Assembly: GCF_030766935.1 (NCBI RefSeq)
Contig: NZ_JASERL010000004.1
Location: forward strand, 558,001 to 622,000
Origin: Streptomyces sp. KL109B
GTDB taxonomy: Bacteria > Actinomycetota > Actinomycetes > Streptomycetales > Streptomycetaceae
Length of the DNA stretch: 64,000 nucleotides
Direction: 5' to 3'
Part shown: positions 1 to 8,266 of the stretch, one piece after another
Numbering within the stretch: position 1 is the stretch's first letter
How the letters are laid out: the number at the start of each line of letters is the position of its first letter
The notes under the pieces: model-generated
The model's database searches: none
What the model saw: the letters and a program-made list of their open reading frames with translations, nothing else
What the model was told of the DNA's origin: nothing
Made by a program: the position numbers and the translations under genes

Positions 1-2450
1 ACGTTGCCCTCCGCCATGGAGAGAACAAGGCATGGACTTGCGGCCAGTGCACACGCCGGCACCTCCACCCCGGGACTGGCATCTGCACCAAGTGCGGAAC
101 CACGCTCCCGAACGAGGCCATCCCCTTCAACGCGCCAGATGACGACTACTACGCCTGGATGGCCAATAACGGAACCGGCAATTTCCGGCTCAACACGGCG
201 GAACTCACCGGCCAAACCGACAGAATTGAGGCTCAAGGCCGCCAGGCCCGGTTTCAAGGCGTCCTCCTGGACGAGACGGAGAAGCCCCGGCCCGACACCC
301 TCGACGTGTTGTCCGTGACCACCACCATGGAGGCCGGTGTTGACATCGGTCCGCTCTCCGTCGTGCTGATGGCGAACATGCCGCCCACCCGCTTCAACTA
401 CCAGCAGCGAGTTGGACGCGCTGGACGACGTGGCTCGCCCGTCGCCCTGGCCCTCACCGTATGCCGCGGCCGAAGCCACGATGAGCACTATTTCCAGGAC
501 CCGAAGCGCATCACGGACGCGCCCACTCCCGCGCCTTATCTGTCCACGGAAATGGAAGACATCTACCGGCGTGTGCTGGCCTCCGAGGTACTGCGCAGAG
601 CCTTCGACGCCACCCGTGAGGCCTCGTCGGACGAATCCGAACTCGATCCAACTCGAAATGTTCACGGGCGATTTGGCCTGGCTCAGGACTGGACAGCCGT
701 CCGATTCGAGATCGAAGCGTGGATCACATCCGAACACCGACAGATCCGCGCGCTCGCCGACGCCCTGGCCGCGCACACGCGCGGTACGGGCATGGCCGAG
801 GACGCCATACTCTGGATCACGGAGGGTCTCATCTCCCGTGTGACAGCTGTCGCGGAGGCGCCGCACGGCCACCAGGACCTGAGCCAGCGACTCGCGGAAG
901 CCGGCGTCCTCCCGATGTTCGGCTTCCCGACCTCCGCCCGCTACCTCTACACCCGCAAACCGATCCGGTCCTATCCCTGGCCTCCCCCAGGCGTGGTGGA
1001 CCGCTCGCTCGACATCGCCATCGCCCAGTTCGCGCCGGGTGCGGAGACCGTGAAGGACGGGAGCGTGCACACCGCGCTCGGCGTCGCCGCCTATGAGCCC
1101 ACCGGAAGAGACCCACGAGCGGTATCGGATCCCCTGGGCGAGGCCCGCCATATCGGTATGTGCCGGGCTTGCGGCCACCTCGACGAAGATGCGAAGCCCA
1201 GGCCCGAATCCGAGGCACACGACAACACCGACGTACGGAATCTTCCGTGCCCAGCATGCGAAGCCGACGACGGATCATTCCGGGAGATTCCGCTCCGCCA
1301 GCCCGCCGGTTTCTTCACCGGTGGCAAGCCCCGGGACTTCGACGGCAACTTCTCGTGGCGCGCCCGATCGCTGTCACCCCGCACCGCTGCCGACCTGGAG
1401 ACCGGCGCGCCACTGAAGCACATCGAATCAAGGCTGGTTGTCCATGCGGGCAAGGGCCGTCGCTACGCGGTGAATGACAACAGCGGACGTCTCTTCCACT
1501 TCTCCCCCGCCAAGGCGACCGGCAAGTGGTCCGGGGCTCTTGTCGAGGCCGAAGCGGCGTCGGTCCACGCCCCGTGGTTGTCGACCGATACAGGGACGGA
1601 CAGCAGCACGGTCAGCACCGCCATTGGCGCGGTCCAGCACACCGATCTCTTCCTGCTCGGGCCGACATCGGGTGAGCTCCCTGAACTCGGCCTCCGACTG
1701 AACCTCGCCTCTGTCCCCCAAGTGACGGGCTTCCCCGATGATCGGTCAGGGCGGCGTGCCGCCTGGTACTCGCTCGCCGCACTGCTCCGGGTGGCGGCCG
1801 GCGACATCCTGCAGGTCCAGCCGAACGAGATCGCCGCGGGTATCCACGGAGCGGGTTCGGCGCACAACCGCGCCCGGACCTTCGCGTTCCTCTCCGACAC
1901 CCTCGACAATGGGGCCGGCTATTGCACTCACCTCGCCGAGCCGGATGTCTTCCGGGAGCTGATGACCGCCGCGCGCCAGATGCTGGAGAGGTTCCGCACC
2001 GGCAACCATGGGAAAGAGTGCGGCGGTTCCTGCTACGAGTGCCTGCGCGACTACACCAATATGGCCTACCACTCACTCCTCGACTGGCGTCTCGCTGAGG
2101 ACCTGCTCTCCATCCTCTCCGGCAGGACCTCGGAAGGCATTCGGCCCCGGCAGGCGAGCCGACTCCTGACGAACTGGTCAAGCGACTTCGCGGAAGACGA
2201 GGCCGAGTTCGTGCCCGACCTGGGGGGAGCCGGCCCGGCGGTCCTCTTCGAGGGGCGCCTCTGGGTCACTGCGAAGAGCCCCTTCGAGGCCACTGACTCC
2301 GAGATGAATGCCGCTCGGATCATTCGTGTCCGGCAGGCCGCGGCAGCGGACAAGAGGGGCGTGCCGGACGTCGTGTTCGTCGATGACTTCCTGTTGGACA
2401 AGGCACCGTCTCGTGTCAACGCGCTGGTCACCGGATTCGAGGGGCCGTGA
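1..2450 (+). CDS. SF2 helicase with C-terminal DUF1998 domain, 5'-truncated by window edge
   Basis: The frame is open from base 3 with no start, so the N-terminal DEAD/ATP-binding half lies outside the window. At the edge a zinc ribbon is visible (CGQC and CTKCG, bases 39-100). Then comes helicase C-terminal motif V (TTTMEAGVDIG) and motif VI (QQRVGRAGRRG, about bases 400-435), a second CxxC pair near 1160-1255, and the DUF1998 cysteine cluster CGGSCYECL near 2020-2050. DUF1998 helicases include MrfA-type repair helicases and the DrmA/DrmB parts of DISARM anti-phage systems. The NaeI-like endonuclease starts 87 bp downstream on the same strand, so a restriction-associated defence role is likely (inference). 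The exact subfamily cannot be fixed without the missing half. Confidence 0.85.
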   Translation, partial: VALRHGENKAWTCGQCTRRHLHPGTGICTKCGTTLPNEAIPFNAPDDDYYAWMANNGTGNFRLNTAELTGQTDRIEAQGRQARFQGVLLDETEKPRPDTLDVLSVTTTMEAGVDIGPLSVVLMANMPPTRFNYQQRVGRAGRRGSPVALALTVCRGRSHDEHYFQDPKRITDAPTPAPYLSTEMEDIYRRVLASEVLRRAFDATREASSDESELDPTRNVHGRFGLAQDWTAVRFEIEAWITSEHRQIRALADALAAHTRGTGMAEDAILWITEGLISRVTAVAEAPHGHQDLSQRLAEAGVLPMFGFPTSARYLYTRKPIRSYPWPPPGVVDRSLDIAIAQFAPGAETVKDGSVHTALGVAAYEPTGRDPRAVSDPLGEARHIGMCRACGHLDEDAKPRPESEAHDNTDVRNLPCPACEADDGSFREIPLRQPAGFFTGGKPRDFDGNFSWRARSLSPRTAADLETGAPLKHIESRLVVHAGKGRRYAVNDNSGRLFHFSPAKATGKWSGALVEAEAASVHAPWLSTDTGTDSSTVSTAIGAVQHTDLFLLGPTSGELPELGLRLNLASVPQVTGFPDDRSGRRAAWYSLAALLRVAAGDILQVQPNEIAAGIHGAGSAHNRARTFAFLSDTLDNGAGYCTHLAEPDVFRELMTAARQMLERFRTGNHGKECGGSCYECLRDYTNMAYHSLLDWRLAEDLLSILSGRTSEGIRPRQASRLLTNWSSDFAEDEAEFVPDLGGAGPAVLFEGRLWVTAKSPFEATDSEMNAARIIRVRQAAAADKRGVPDVVFVDDFLLDKAPSRVNALVTGFEGP

Positions 2451-2537
2451 TGACAGTCGCCGAAGACCGTCAACCGCACGACTATCGTTGACACACCTGA
2501 ACGCACCCATTGGCAACACACCGAACAGGAAAGGCAA

Positions 2538-3515
2538 TTGCTCCCCTTCGAGAGAGACAAGACTGCGGCCTCCTGGATCGTGAACCAGGAGCTCGTGAGG
2601 CAGGACGCGGAACTCGTCGCAGTAGCCGAGCGCATCCGGTCACTCGATCCGGAGGGAAGGCGGTTCGCCGCAGTGCTCCGGGACACCATCGACCAGCTCC
2701 TCAATGGCGAGGTGACAGGACGCTACGACTGGAAGACGCTCTTCAAGACCGAGAAGACGCACGCAGGCACGATGGTGGAGATCAACCTGCAGCGTGAGTT
2801 CGAGTTCGACGATGGCGATCCCATGGACTACCGGATCGCCGGCGTCGACGTGGACTGCAAGTACTCCCAGCTGTTCGGCGGCTGGATGATCCCGCCTGAG
2901 GCCGTGGGGCACCTGTGCCTCGTGCTGTGGGCCGACGACTACACGTCCCGCTGGAGTGCCGGCGTCGTACGGATACACCGCGAGTGGCTGAATGGCACCA
3001 ACAGGGACATGAAGCACACCCTCAAAGCCGAACACCGAAACAAGATCTACTGGCTGTGGTTCGAGGAGGAGCTTCCCGAAAACGTGCTGCTCCACATGAA
3101 TCCCGGCGACCGAAACGCGGTGTTCGCTCCGAAGTCCGGCCAGCAGCGCTTGAACGAACTCTTCAGGCGAGCACAGGGACGCCGGATCGGCCGGAACGTC
3201 GTCCGGACAGTCGCTCAGCAGAAGGACTACATGAAGCGGGTTCGCGGTAACGGTGGATCCCGCTCCGCACTGCGCCCCGAAGGGATCCTCATCATGGGGG
3301 ACTACGCCAGCCACCAGGCCATCGCCGCCCGGCTGGGCATCCCCGTGCCACAGGAAGGCGAATTCGTCAGCGTCCGCGTAGTCAAGGCCAGGTCGGAGCA
3401 CGCTTCCCAGCCACAAATCGAACTCGACGGCTCGATGTGGACATGTGCCGGGCATGATGACCCCTACGAGCGCGGCCCGCTGCTTCCTACACACACCGCG
3501 ATCAGCGGCACATGA
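2538..3515 (+). CDS. NaeI-type type IIE restriction endonuclease
   Basis: 325 residues, close to the 317 of NaeI, with strong recalled similarity along most of the length (KTEKTH, VEINLQREF, DYRIAGVDVDCK, KRVRGNGG blocks). The NaeI catalytic set Glu70/Asp86/Asp95/Lys97 corresponds to Glu81, Asp97, Asp106 and Lys108. The ligase-like loop TIDQLLNG keeps a leucine (Leu54) where NaeI has Leu43, the residue whose change to Lys turns NaeI into a topoisomerase. NaeI cuts GCCGGC and needs a second bound site as effector, and the same specificity is inferred here. The start is TTG at 2538 with GGAAAGG 3 nt upstream. Cognate methylase and Vsr genes lie at 5592-7199. Confidence 0.93.
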   Translation: MLPFERDKTAASWIVNQELVRQDAELVAVAERIRSLDPEGRRFAAVLRDTIDQLLNGEVTGRYDWKTLFKTEKTHAGTMVEINLQREFEFDDGDPMDYRIAGVDVDCKYSQLFGGWMIPPEAVGHLCLVLWADDYTSRWSAGVVRIHREWLNGTNRDMKHTLKAEHRNKIYWLWFEEELPENVLLHMNPGDRNAVFAPKSGQQRLNELFRRAQGRRIGRNVVRTVAQQKDYMKRVRGNGGSRSALRPEGILIMGDYASHQAIAARLGIPVPQEGEFVSVRVVKARSEHASQPQIELDGSMWTCAGHDDPYERGPLLPTHTAISGT

Positions 3516-3556
3516 GTCTCCGGGCGTTTCTCCATACCGAGCAAGGGAGTTGAGCA

Positions 3557-4966
3557 GTGCCAGGCGATCCCCATCAGCCCCGGGAGCTGCCGTTGATCAG
3601 GCAGTACAAGGACTGGCTGCAGCGGAATCCGCCAGAGGACAGCCCTGACAGAGCGGCCTTCTTCTCCCAGGGCACCGTCGTACTCGACACGAATGTGCTC
3701 CTGAGCCTGTACGAGTACACCCCTGATGCCCGTGCCGAAGTACTCCAGGCCCTTGCGTCGGTCCAGGACCGTCTTTGGCTCCCGCACCAGGTTGGACTGG
3801 AATTCGTCAAGGGCCGCCACCGCGTCATCGCCGAACGGCACAAGGCCCTGAAGGCCGCTCCAAATTCCATCAACAAGCACATGGGAGAGGCCAACAAGGC
3901 AATCATTGCCGCCAGGCAACTCGTGCAGGATTTGCTCCTCAAGTACGCCCGGGACATCACGGGCAGCGAGGAACTCGCCTCGCTCATATCCAGCCAGTCC
4001 ATTGATGCACTGCTTGGCGACTGGAAGAAGGAACTCATCGCACGTGTGAAGAGCCTGAGCGCAGGCAGCGACATAGCTCTTTCATCGGTTGACGCAGAGG
4101 ACCCGGTCCTACCGAAGGTTGCCGAACTCTTCGGCGAGAACGTGGCCGCTCAGCCCAGCCCGGACGAGTTGCGCCACAGAGTTGAGGAGGCATCTTCATA
4201 CAGGTTTCCCAACAAGATCCCTCCGGGGTTCTCCGACGCAGGCAAGGGAACCCCAATCGACGCGGCCGGCGATTACCTGCTCTGGGAGGAGGTAATCCGG
4301 TTTGCCAGCGACTCGACAGAACGTGAGCACCTGCTGTTCGTTTCCAGTGACACAAAAGAAGACTGGTATGAGACAGAGGGGGGTCAGCGCCGACCATGGC
4401 CCTCACTGGCCACCGAGATGAGGATCCGCGCAGGTACCGAATTGCGCATTGAAACTCCCGGACAGTTCTACCGCGGTGTGAAGCAGTATCTGCACGCCCG
4501 CATAGCCGATACGACATACGAAGAGATCGACCGAGCTGCGGAGGTCCCGAGCAACCCTGTCATCACGGATTCCGGAGCTGTCGGTGCGGCCCCTCCCACT
4601 GAACTCGTCCTGGCCGCCACAAAGGCCGCAGGGCTCAGCCCGTCGGCACTGCGAACGATGGATGATCTGGCCGACATCCAACGTCTGACCTGGTGGCTGA
4701 TTGGCGTTACTGCTCAACTCGGCAGACGCACACCGAGCGACGATGAACCCGACGTCGCGCTTGAGGCAGCGATCCGAGCAGAGGAGCCACCCTCTGCTCA
4801 CTGGCATCCGGGCACCACACTTCGGCTTGGCGAATGGCCCTATCGGAGTTCAACATGGATCGCGCCTTGGTTCGCACAAGCCGTGAACAGCACTTCCCAG
4901 AACGACAGACGGACCCTCCAGGCCCTAGCAGCCCAGCACTTGGACCTTGCGCCGCCCCCGGCTTGA
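3557..4966 (+). CDS. large PIN-like domain protein (PIN_8/DUF4935 type), putative nuclease
   Basis: 469 residues from a GTG preceded by AAGGGAG. The N-terminal ~330 residues look like the PIN_8 (DUF4935) domain. After a short helix comes VVLDTNVLLSLYEY with the first acidic residue, then a PHQVGLEFVKGR segment with the conserved Glu, and later FVSSDTKEDWY with another acidic position. PIN domains are metal-dependent RNases/DNases. The C-terminal ~130 residues (after TELVLAATKAAG) are a separate region of unknown role. It sits 41 bp after the endonuclease gene and just before an unknown gene and vsr, all on the same strand, so it is probably part of the same defence operon (inference). No antitoxin-sized partner is evident. 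Confidence 0.75.
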   Translation: MPGDPHQPRELPLIRQYKDWLQRNPPEDSPDRAAFFSQGTVVLDTNVLLSLYEYTPDARAEVLQALASVQDRLWLPHQVGLEFVKGRHRVIAERHKALKAAPNSINKHMGEANKAIIAARQLVQDLLLKYARDITGSEELASLISSQSIDALLGDWKKELIARVKSLSAGSDIALSSVDAEDPVLPKVAELFGENVAAQPSPDELRHRVEEASSYRFPNKIPPGFSDAGKGTPIDAAGDYLLWEEVIRFASDSTEREHLLFVSSDTKEDWYETEGGQRRPWPSLATEMRIRAGTELRIETPGQFYRGVKQYLHARIADTTYEEIDRAAEVPSNPVITDSGAVGAAPPTELVLAATKAAGLSPSALRTMDDLADIQRLTWWLIGVTAQLGRRTPSDDEPDVALEAAIRAEEPPSAHWHPGTTLRLGEWPYRSSTWIAPWFAQAVNSTSQNDRRTLQALAAQHLDLAPPPA

Positions 4967-4998
4967 GGCAGCCCCGCCCCACACAATCGGAGATGCAC

Positions 4999-5595
4999 AT
5001 GCCCGACCCCGAGCCTCCCGTTGAATCCTGGCAGCGGGAAAAGGCCAATACGCGACATGCCTTGCAGGTCCTGGCTTCACAGATGGACGAGCACACTCGG
5101 GGACAAGACCTTTTCGTGGCGTACACATACGCCAAGAAAGTGGCAGCCAGAGCCCTACAGGCAAGGATGTTCATGCACTTGCCCGAAAGGAACGAGGATT
5201 TCCACCGAATTCATGCGCGCGTACAAGCTGAACTCGACGCGCGCTACGGAAACTTCTTTCCCGATGGGTTCCTGAAAACCCCGTACAGTGGACAGCTGCA
5301 CGAACGCCTCTTCTCTCTGCTGCAAGAGAACCTGAACACCGACCTCGAGGGAGACATGCTGCGCATCGTGACTGCCGACAGCGTGCACACCGAGCGTCGA
5401 GCCCGTGAACTAAGGGAACTCGGTCTCGACGTGGAGTGCCGCAAGGCCAAGGAAGGTGACTTCTACAATCTCCATTCGCTTGACCTGACCTTTGAGCGAC
5501 TGCCCTCGCTTGTCAGAACCATCACGCGAAGCAAAGTGAAGGAGAAATCAGAGAGGGATCGCCTCCTCGAGCGCGCAGGAATCCAATCCGCATGA
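4999..5595 (+). CDS. uncharacterised 198-residue protein of the restriction island
   Basis: No family recognised. The start chosen is ATG at 4999, because GGAG at 4989-4992 gives 6-nt spacing and an upstream start would overlap the preceding gene by 130 bp; ATG 4993 is the alternative. The protein is hydrophilic, with no membrane segment or Cys motif. It has a helical N-terminus (KANTRHALQVLASQMDEHT), a middle part with DAR-YGNFFPDGF, and a segment LRIVTADSVHTERRARELRELG that could be a Rossmann- or PLD-like strand-helix unit, followed by a basic C-terminus (TRSKVKEKSERDRLLERAG). Its stop codon overlaps the vsr start (ATGA), so it is translationally coupled to vsr. A link to the restriction system is inferred from position only. 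Confidence 0.6.
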   Translation: MPDPEPPVESWQREKANTRHALQVLASQMDEHTRGQDLFVAYTYAKKVAARALQARMFMHLPERNEDFHRIHARVQAELDARYGNFFPDGFLKTPYSGQLHERLFSLLQENLNTDLEGDMLRIVTADSVHTERRARELRELGLDVECRKAKEGDFYNLHSLDLTFERLPSLVRTITRSKVKEKSERDRLLERAGIQSA

Positions 5596-6047
5596 AAAGC
5601 GACCCCTCCTGGGAACCACCGGCGGGCTCCTGGGCCTCTTCGGCAGCGCGCCGCCGGAACATGCAGGCAATCCGCAGCAGAGATACCGCACCCGAGCGGC
5701 TGGTACGCCACCTCGTTCACGCTCAAGGGTTGAGATATCGGGTAGCAGCAAAGCCGCTATCCGATTTGCGGCGCACTGCGGACATGGTGTTCCGTCCGGT
5801 GAAACTCGCCGTATTCATCGACGGGTGCTACTGGCACGGCTGCCCCGAGCATTACGTGCCGCCCAAGACCAACTCGGGCTATTGGTCCGACAAAGTAGCG
5901 CGGAACATGACCCGCGACGCAGACACCAACCAGCGCCTCAAGGAAGCCGGTTGGACCGTTCTACGGTTCTGGGAACACGAGTCACCCGACGACTGCGCGC
6001 TCGCCATCGTCGACACTGTCAGCCACCTTCGCGCTGACAGGGGTTGA
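5592..6047 (+). CDS. vsr: very short patch repair (Vsr) DNA mismatch endonuclease
   Basis: 151 residues, the normal Vsr size. It carries the diagnostic set: RRRNMQAIRSRDTAPE at the N-terminus, RTADMVF with catalytic Asp64, FIDGCYWHGCPEH with His82 and His87 and zinc/structural cysteines, and the LKEAGWTVLRFWEHE C-terminal block. Vsr nicks 5' of T in T:G mismatches left by deamination of 5-methylcytosine, so it fits a C5-methylase partner, and the convergent gene encodes one. The start overlaps the preceding stop by 4 nt. Its last 66 bp overlap the 3' end of the methyltransferase gene on the other strand. Confidence 0.95.
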   Translation: MKSDPSWEPPAGSWASSAARRRNMQAIRSRDTAPERLVRHLVHAQGLRYRVAAKPLSDLRRTADMVFRPVKLAVFIDGCYWHGCPEHYVPPKTNSGYWSDKVARNMTRDADTNQRLKEAGWTVLRFWEHESPDDCALAIVDTVSHLRADRG

Positions 6048-7199
6048 AAGGTCGTCGACCGCGAACAACGCACCACTGTCACGCTGGCTGACGAGTTTGC
6101 GCTTTCTCCGCTTCCTCACGGGAGCAACGACTCCCGCCTCGCGCGCCGCTTCCAATGCCTTGCGGATCTGCACTCCGACCGCCTCGGCCACTGGCGGTGG
6201 AAAGGCGTTCCCCACTTGCCGGTAGGCCGCCGTCTTCCCGCCGGAGAACTTCCAGGTATCCGGGAAACCTTGGATCAGCGCGGCTTGGGTCACCGTTAGC
6301 TTTGGCCCCGAGTCCGCGTATAGATCGCGCTCCTCGGTCCCCTTTGCCTCCATCTCAACGATCTCGTTCGCAACACCAAGCCCACACACTCCGAGCTCCG
6401 CCCAGGCCTTCTTGGCTCGCGTCGGGCCCAAGTCAGCCCCGCCATGCTTCTTCGAGCCGCCGACGAGCGTCGGCGCCACTCCCCTGTCCGCCTTCTCGAG
6501 CCAGCGGTCATACCACTCGTCGGCACGCGGATCGTCCGACGCGTTGTACCGCTTACGCATGGTGTCCTTCAACGCCATTGCGACCGTGAGCAGCGGCTTC
6601 GTCTCAGGCTTCTTCTTCTCAAAGAAGGGAAAGTATTCCTTCTTCAACGCGACGAGAATGGCGCGCGGACGAAGCTGCGGTACCCCATAGTTCTTCGCCT
6701 CCAGAACCTCCCAGTAGCACTTCTTGTATCCCAAGCGCCTGAGTTCTGTGAGGATCTCTTCGCGGTAGTCACGGAACTTTTCGTACGGCTCCAAGAGCCC
6801 CCGAACGTTCTCGATCAACACTGCCTTGGGTTCAAGCTCATCAACCAGATCAAGCATGTATGGGAAGAGGTCACGCTCGTCGTGCTTCCCCAGCTGCTTG
6901 CCGGCCAGGGAAAATGGAGGGCAAGGCACCCCCCCGGCCAGGAGATCAAGGTCTCCTCGCTCCAGCCCCAGCCCCGTACGGAGCTCCTTGGGATCGATCT
7001 TGGTGAGGTCCCCCTGCATAATCTCGCAGCCATCCCACTCCTCGTCGCGCTCGACGTTCTGCCTCAACGTTGCGACCGCGTGCGAGTCGATCTCGATCAA
7101 CGCAAGGTGCCGGAACAACGCGGCGTGAAGCCCCTGCGCCTGGCCCCCCGCCCCAGCGCAGATCTCAATCGAGGTCAGCTCCCTCTCAGTGCTGGCCAT
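5982..7199 (-). CDS. DNA (cytosine-5) methyltransferase, M.NaeI-like
   Basis: 405 residues. C5-MTase motifs appear in order: motif I EICAGAGGQAQGL (12-24), motif IV GGVPCPPFS with catalytic Cys93, motif VI ENVRG (130), motif VIII PQLRPRAILVA (174-184), then the target-recognition region, motif IX LTVTQAALIQGFPDTW and motif X QVGNAFPPPVAEAVG. Size and pairing with a NaeI-type nuclease suggest it protects GCCGGC (inference). AAGGAGG at 7204-7210 is a good ribosome site for the ATG at 7199. It is transcribed opposite to the nuclease and converges with vsr, overlapping its 3' end by 66 bp. Codons such as AAG TAT TCC and AAT are more frequent than in core genes here. Confidence 0.95.
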   Translation of the reverse strand: MASTERELTSIEICAGAGGQAQGLHAALFRHLALIEIDSHAVATLRQNVERDEEWDGCEIMQGDLTKIDPKELRTGLGLERGDLDLLAGGVPCPPFSLAGKQLGKHDERDLFPYMLDLVDELEPKAVLIENVRGLLEPYEKFRDYREEILTELRRLGYKKCYWEVLEAKNYGVPQLRPRAILVALKKEYFPFFEKKKPETKPLLTVAMALKDTMRKRYNASDDPRADEWYDRWLEKADRGVAPTLVGGSKKHGGADLGPTRAKKAWAELGVCGLGVANEIVEMEAKGTEERDLYADSGPKLTVTQAALIQGFPDTWKFSGGKTAAYRQVGNAFPPPVAEAVGVQIRKALEAAREAGVVAPVRKRRKRKLVSQRDSGALFAVDDLSTPVSAKVADSVDDGERAVVG

Positions 7200-7346
7200 G
7201 CACCCTCCTTTCCGACTTACTCAACTGGCGCCGATTGCCACCAGTCATTACAGAGGGTGACAGACCCCACTGACAGCGCGACCTTCCCAAGTGTGCGGCA
7301 TGCCGCGCCCCTTCTGCCCCACAGCCCCCGCGAGAGCGAACACTCA

Positions 7347-7352
7347 TACGAT
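7347..7352 (+). promoter_or_regulatory. -10 box of a probable leaderless promoter for the HNH gene
   Basis: TACGAT followed by exactly 7 nt and then the ATG at 7360. There is no Shine-Dalgarno sequence before that ATG and no clear -35. The same TANNNT-N7-start layout recurs five more times in this window. Confidence 0.45.
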
Positions 7353-7359
7353 ATTGCCT

Positions 7360-8100
7360 ATGCCGCGCTACGACTGGACCCGGGAAGAGCTCCTGCTGGC
7401 CTGCGCGCTGGTCGTCGACAACGGCTGGCGGGAGCTCCGGAGCACCGACCCACGGATCATGGAGCTGTCCGAACTCCTGAGGGCCCTGCCCGTGCATGAA
7501 GGTGCGGCGGAAAGCGACCCGAATTTCCGTTCCCCGAACAGCGTCAAGCTCAAGACGAGCAACATCATGACGGCGTACCGCGGCTATCACGGGACGCTCA
7601 TGAAGGGAGGCCGAGGAACCCTCAAGGTCGTTGAGGACTTCACCGAACACCCTGCGGAGATGCTCGCCGCCGCCTACTCCCTTCGCGCAGGAATCGCCTC
7701 TGGCGAGCTCCTGGCCATATCGGAGCAGGCTGACGACGGAGACAGTGATCCGGTCGACGTGCTTGAAGGACGCCTGCTCGCACGCTGGGCCCACTACCGC
7801 GAACGTGACCGCAGCCTGCGCACCCGCAAGATCCAGAGCGTCACGAGGAGCGGCCTGACGATCCGCTGCGAAGTGTGCGGTTTCGACTTCCATCAGATTT
7901 ACGGCGGGCTGGGAGACGGCTACATAGAGGTACACCACAGGCTCCCCCTCCACATATCCGGCCCCACCAAGACCCAGCCTGACGACCTGGCCCTCCTATG
8001 CGCCAACTGCCACCGCATGTGTCACAAGAGCTTCCGCGACAAATCCTGGCGCACTCCCGACGAGCTGAAGGCCGAGATGGAGAAGTCCGCAGACGACTGA
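7360..8100 (+). CDS. HNH endonuclease (McrA-like architecture)
   Basis: 246 residues. The N-terminal ~120 residues begin YDWTREELLLACALVV and contain NSVKLKTSNIMTAYRG, as in ScoMcrA-like HNH proteins. The C-terminal HNH fold has CEVCGFDF (first zinc pair), IEVHHRLPLH (catalytic His-His) and LLCANCHRMCH (second zinc pair and the last His). ScoMcrA-type enzymes are type IV restriction nucleases acting on modified DNA; whether this one requires modification is unknown. ATG 7360 was chosen because the family starts at MPRYDW and a -10 box sits 7 nt upstream. It is divergent from the methyltransferase and ends the restriction island. Confidence 0.8.
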   Translation: MPRYDWTREELLLACALVVDNGWRELRSTDPRIMELSELLRALPVHEGAAESDPNFRSPNSVKLKTSNIMTAYRGYHGTLMKGGRGTLKVVEDFTEHPAEMLAAAYSLRAGIASGELLAISEQADDGDSDPVDVLEGRLLARWAHYRERDRSLRTRKIQSVTRSGLTIRCEVCGFDFHQIYGGLGDGYIEVHHRLPLHISGPTKTQPDDLALLCANCHRMCHKSFRDKSWRTPDELKAEMEKSADD

Positions 8101-8143
8101 ACCTTGCCGAGCCATGAGACACAGGCTTCGCTCGGGTCCCGCC

Positions 8144-8266
8144 TCATGCCGCTGCCCTGACCACATGCTGATCCAGGTCAACGCCGAAATCGGTAGCAAG
8201 AACCAGCTGCAGCCGCCGGTATGCCTGCACCTCGCGTCGGAGCCTTTCCTCGACCGCGGTCGTCAA
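8144..8266 (-). CDS. possible 40-residue protein coupled to the ATPase gene
   Basis: A small reading frame begins with TTG at 8266, whose last two bases overlap the TGA of the upstream ATPase gene (TTGA). It runs 40 codons to TGA at 8144-8146. The predicted peptide starts MTTAVEERLRREVQAY and is amphipathic and helical. Third positions are roughly 70 % G or C. No homologue is recognised. The coupled overlap is the main argument for it, and it may equally be non-coding 3' sequence. Confidence 0.35.
   Translation of the reverse strand: MTTAVEERLRREVQAYRRLQLVLATDFGVDLDQHVVRAAA

Noticed and set aside
1..8100. Classifying the island as DISARM
   Set aside because: Only a DUF1998-containing helicase is shared. 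No PLD protein (DrmC), no separate DrmA/DrmB pair and no DrmMI/MII/DrmE arrangement is visible, and the nuclease is of NaeI type.
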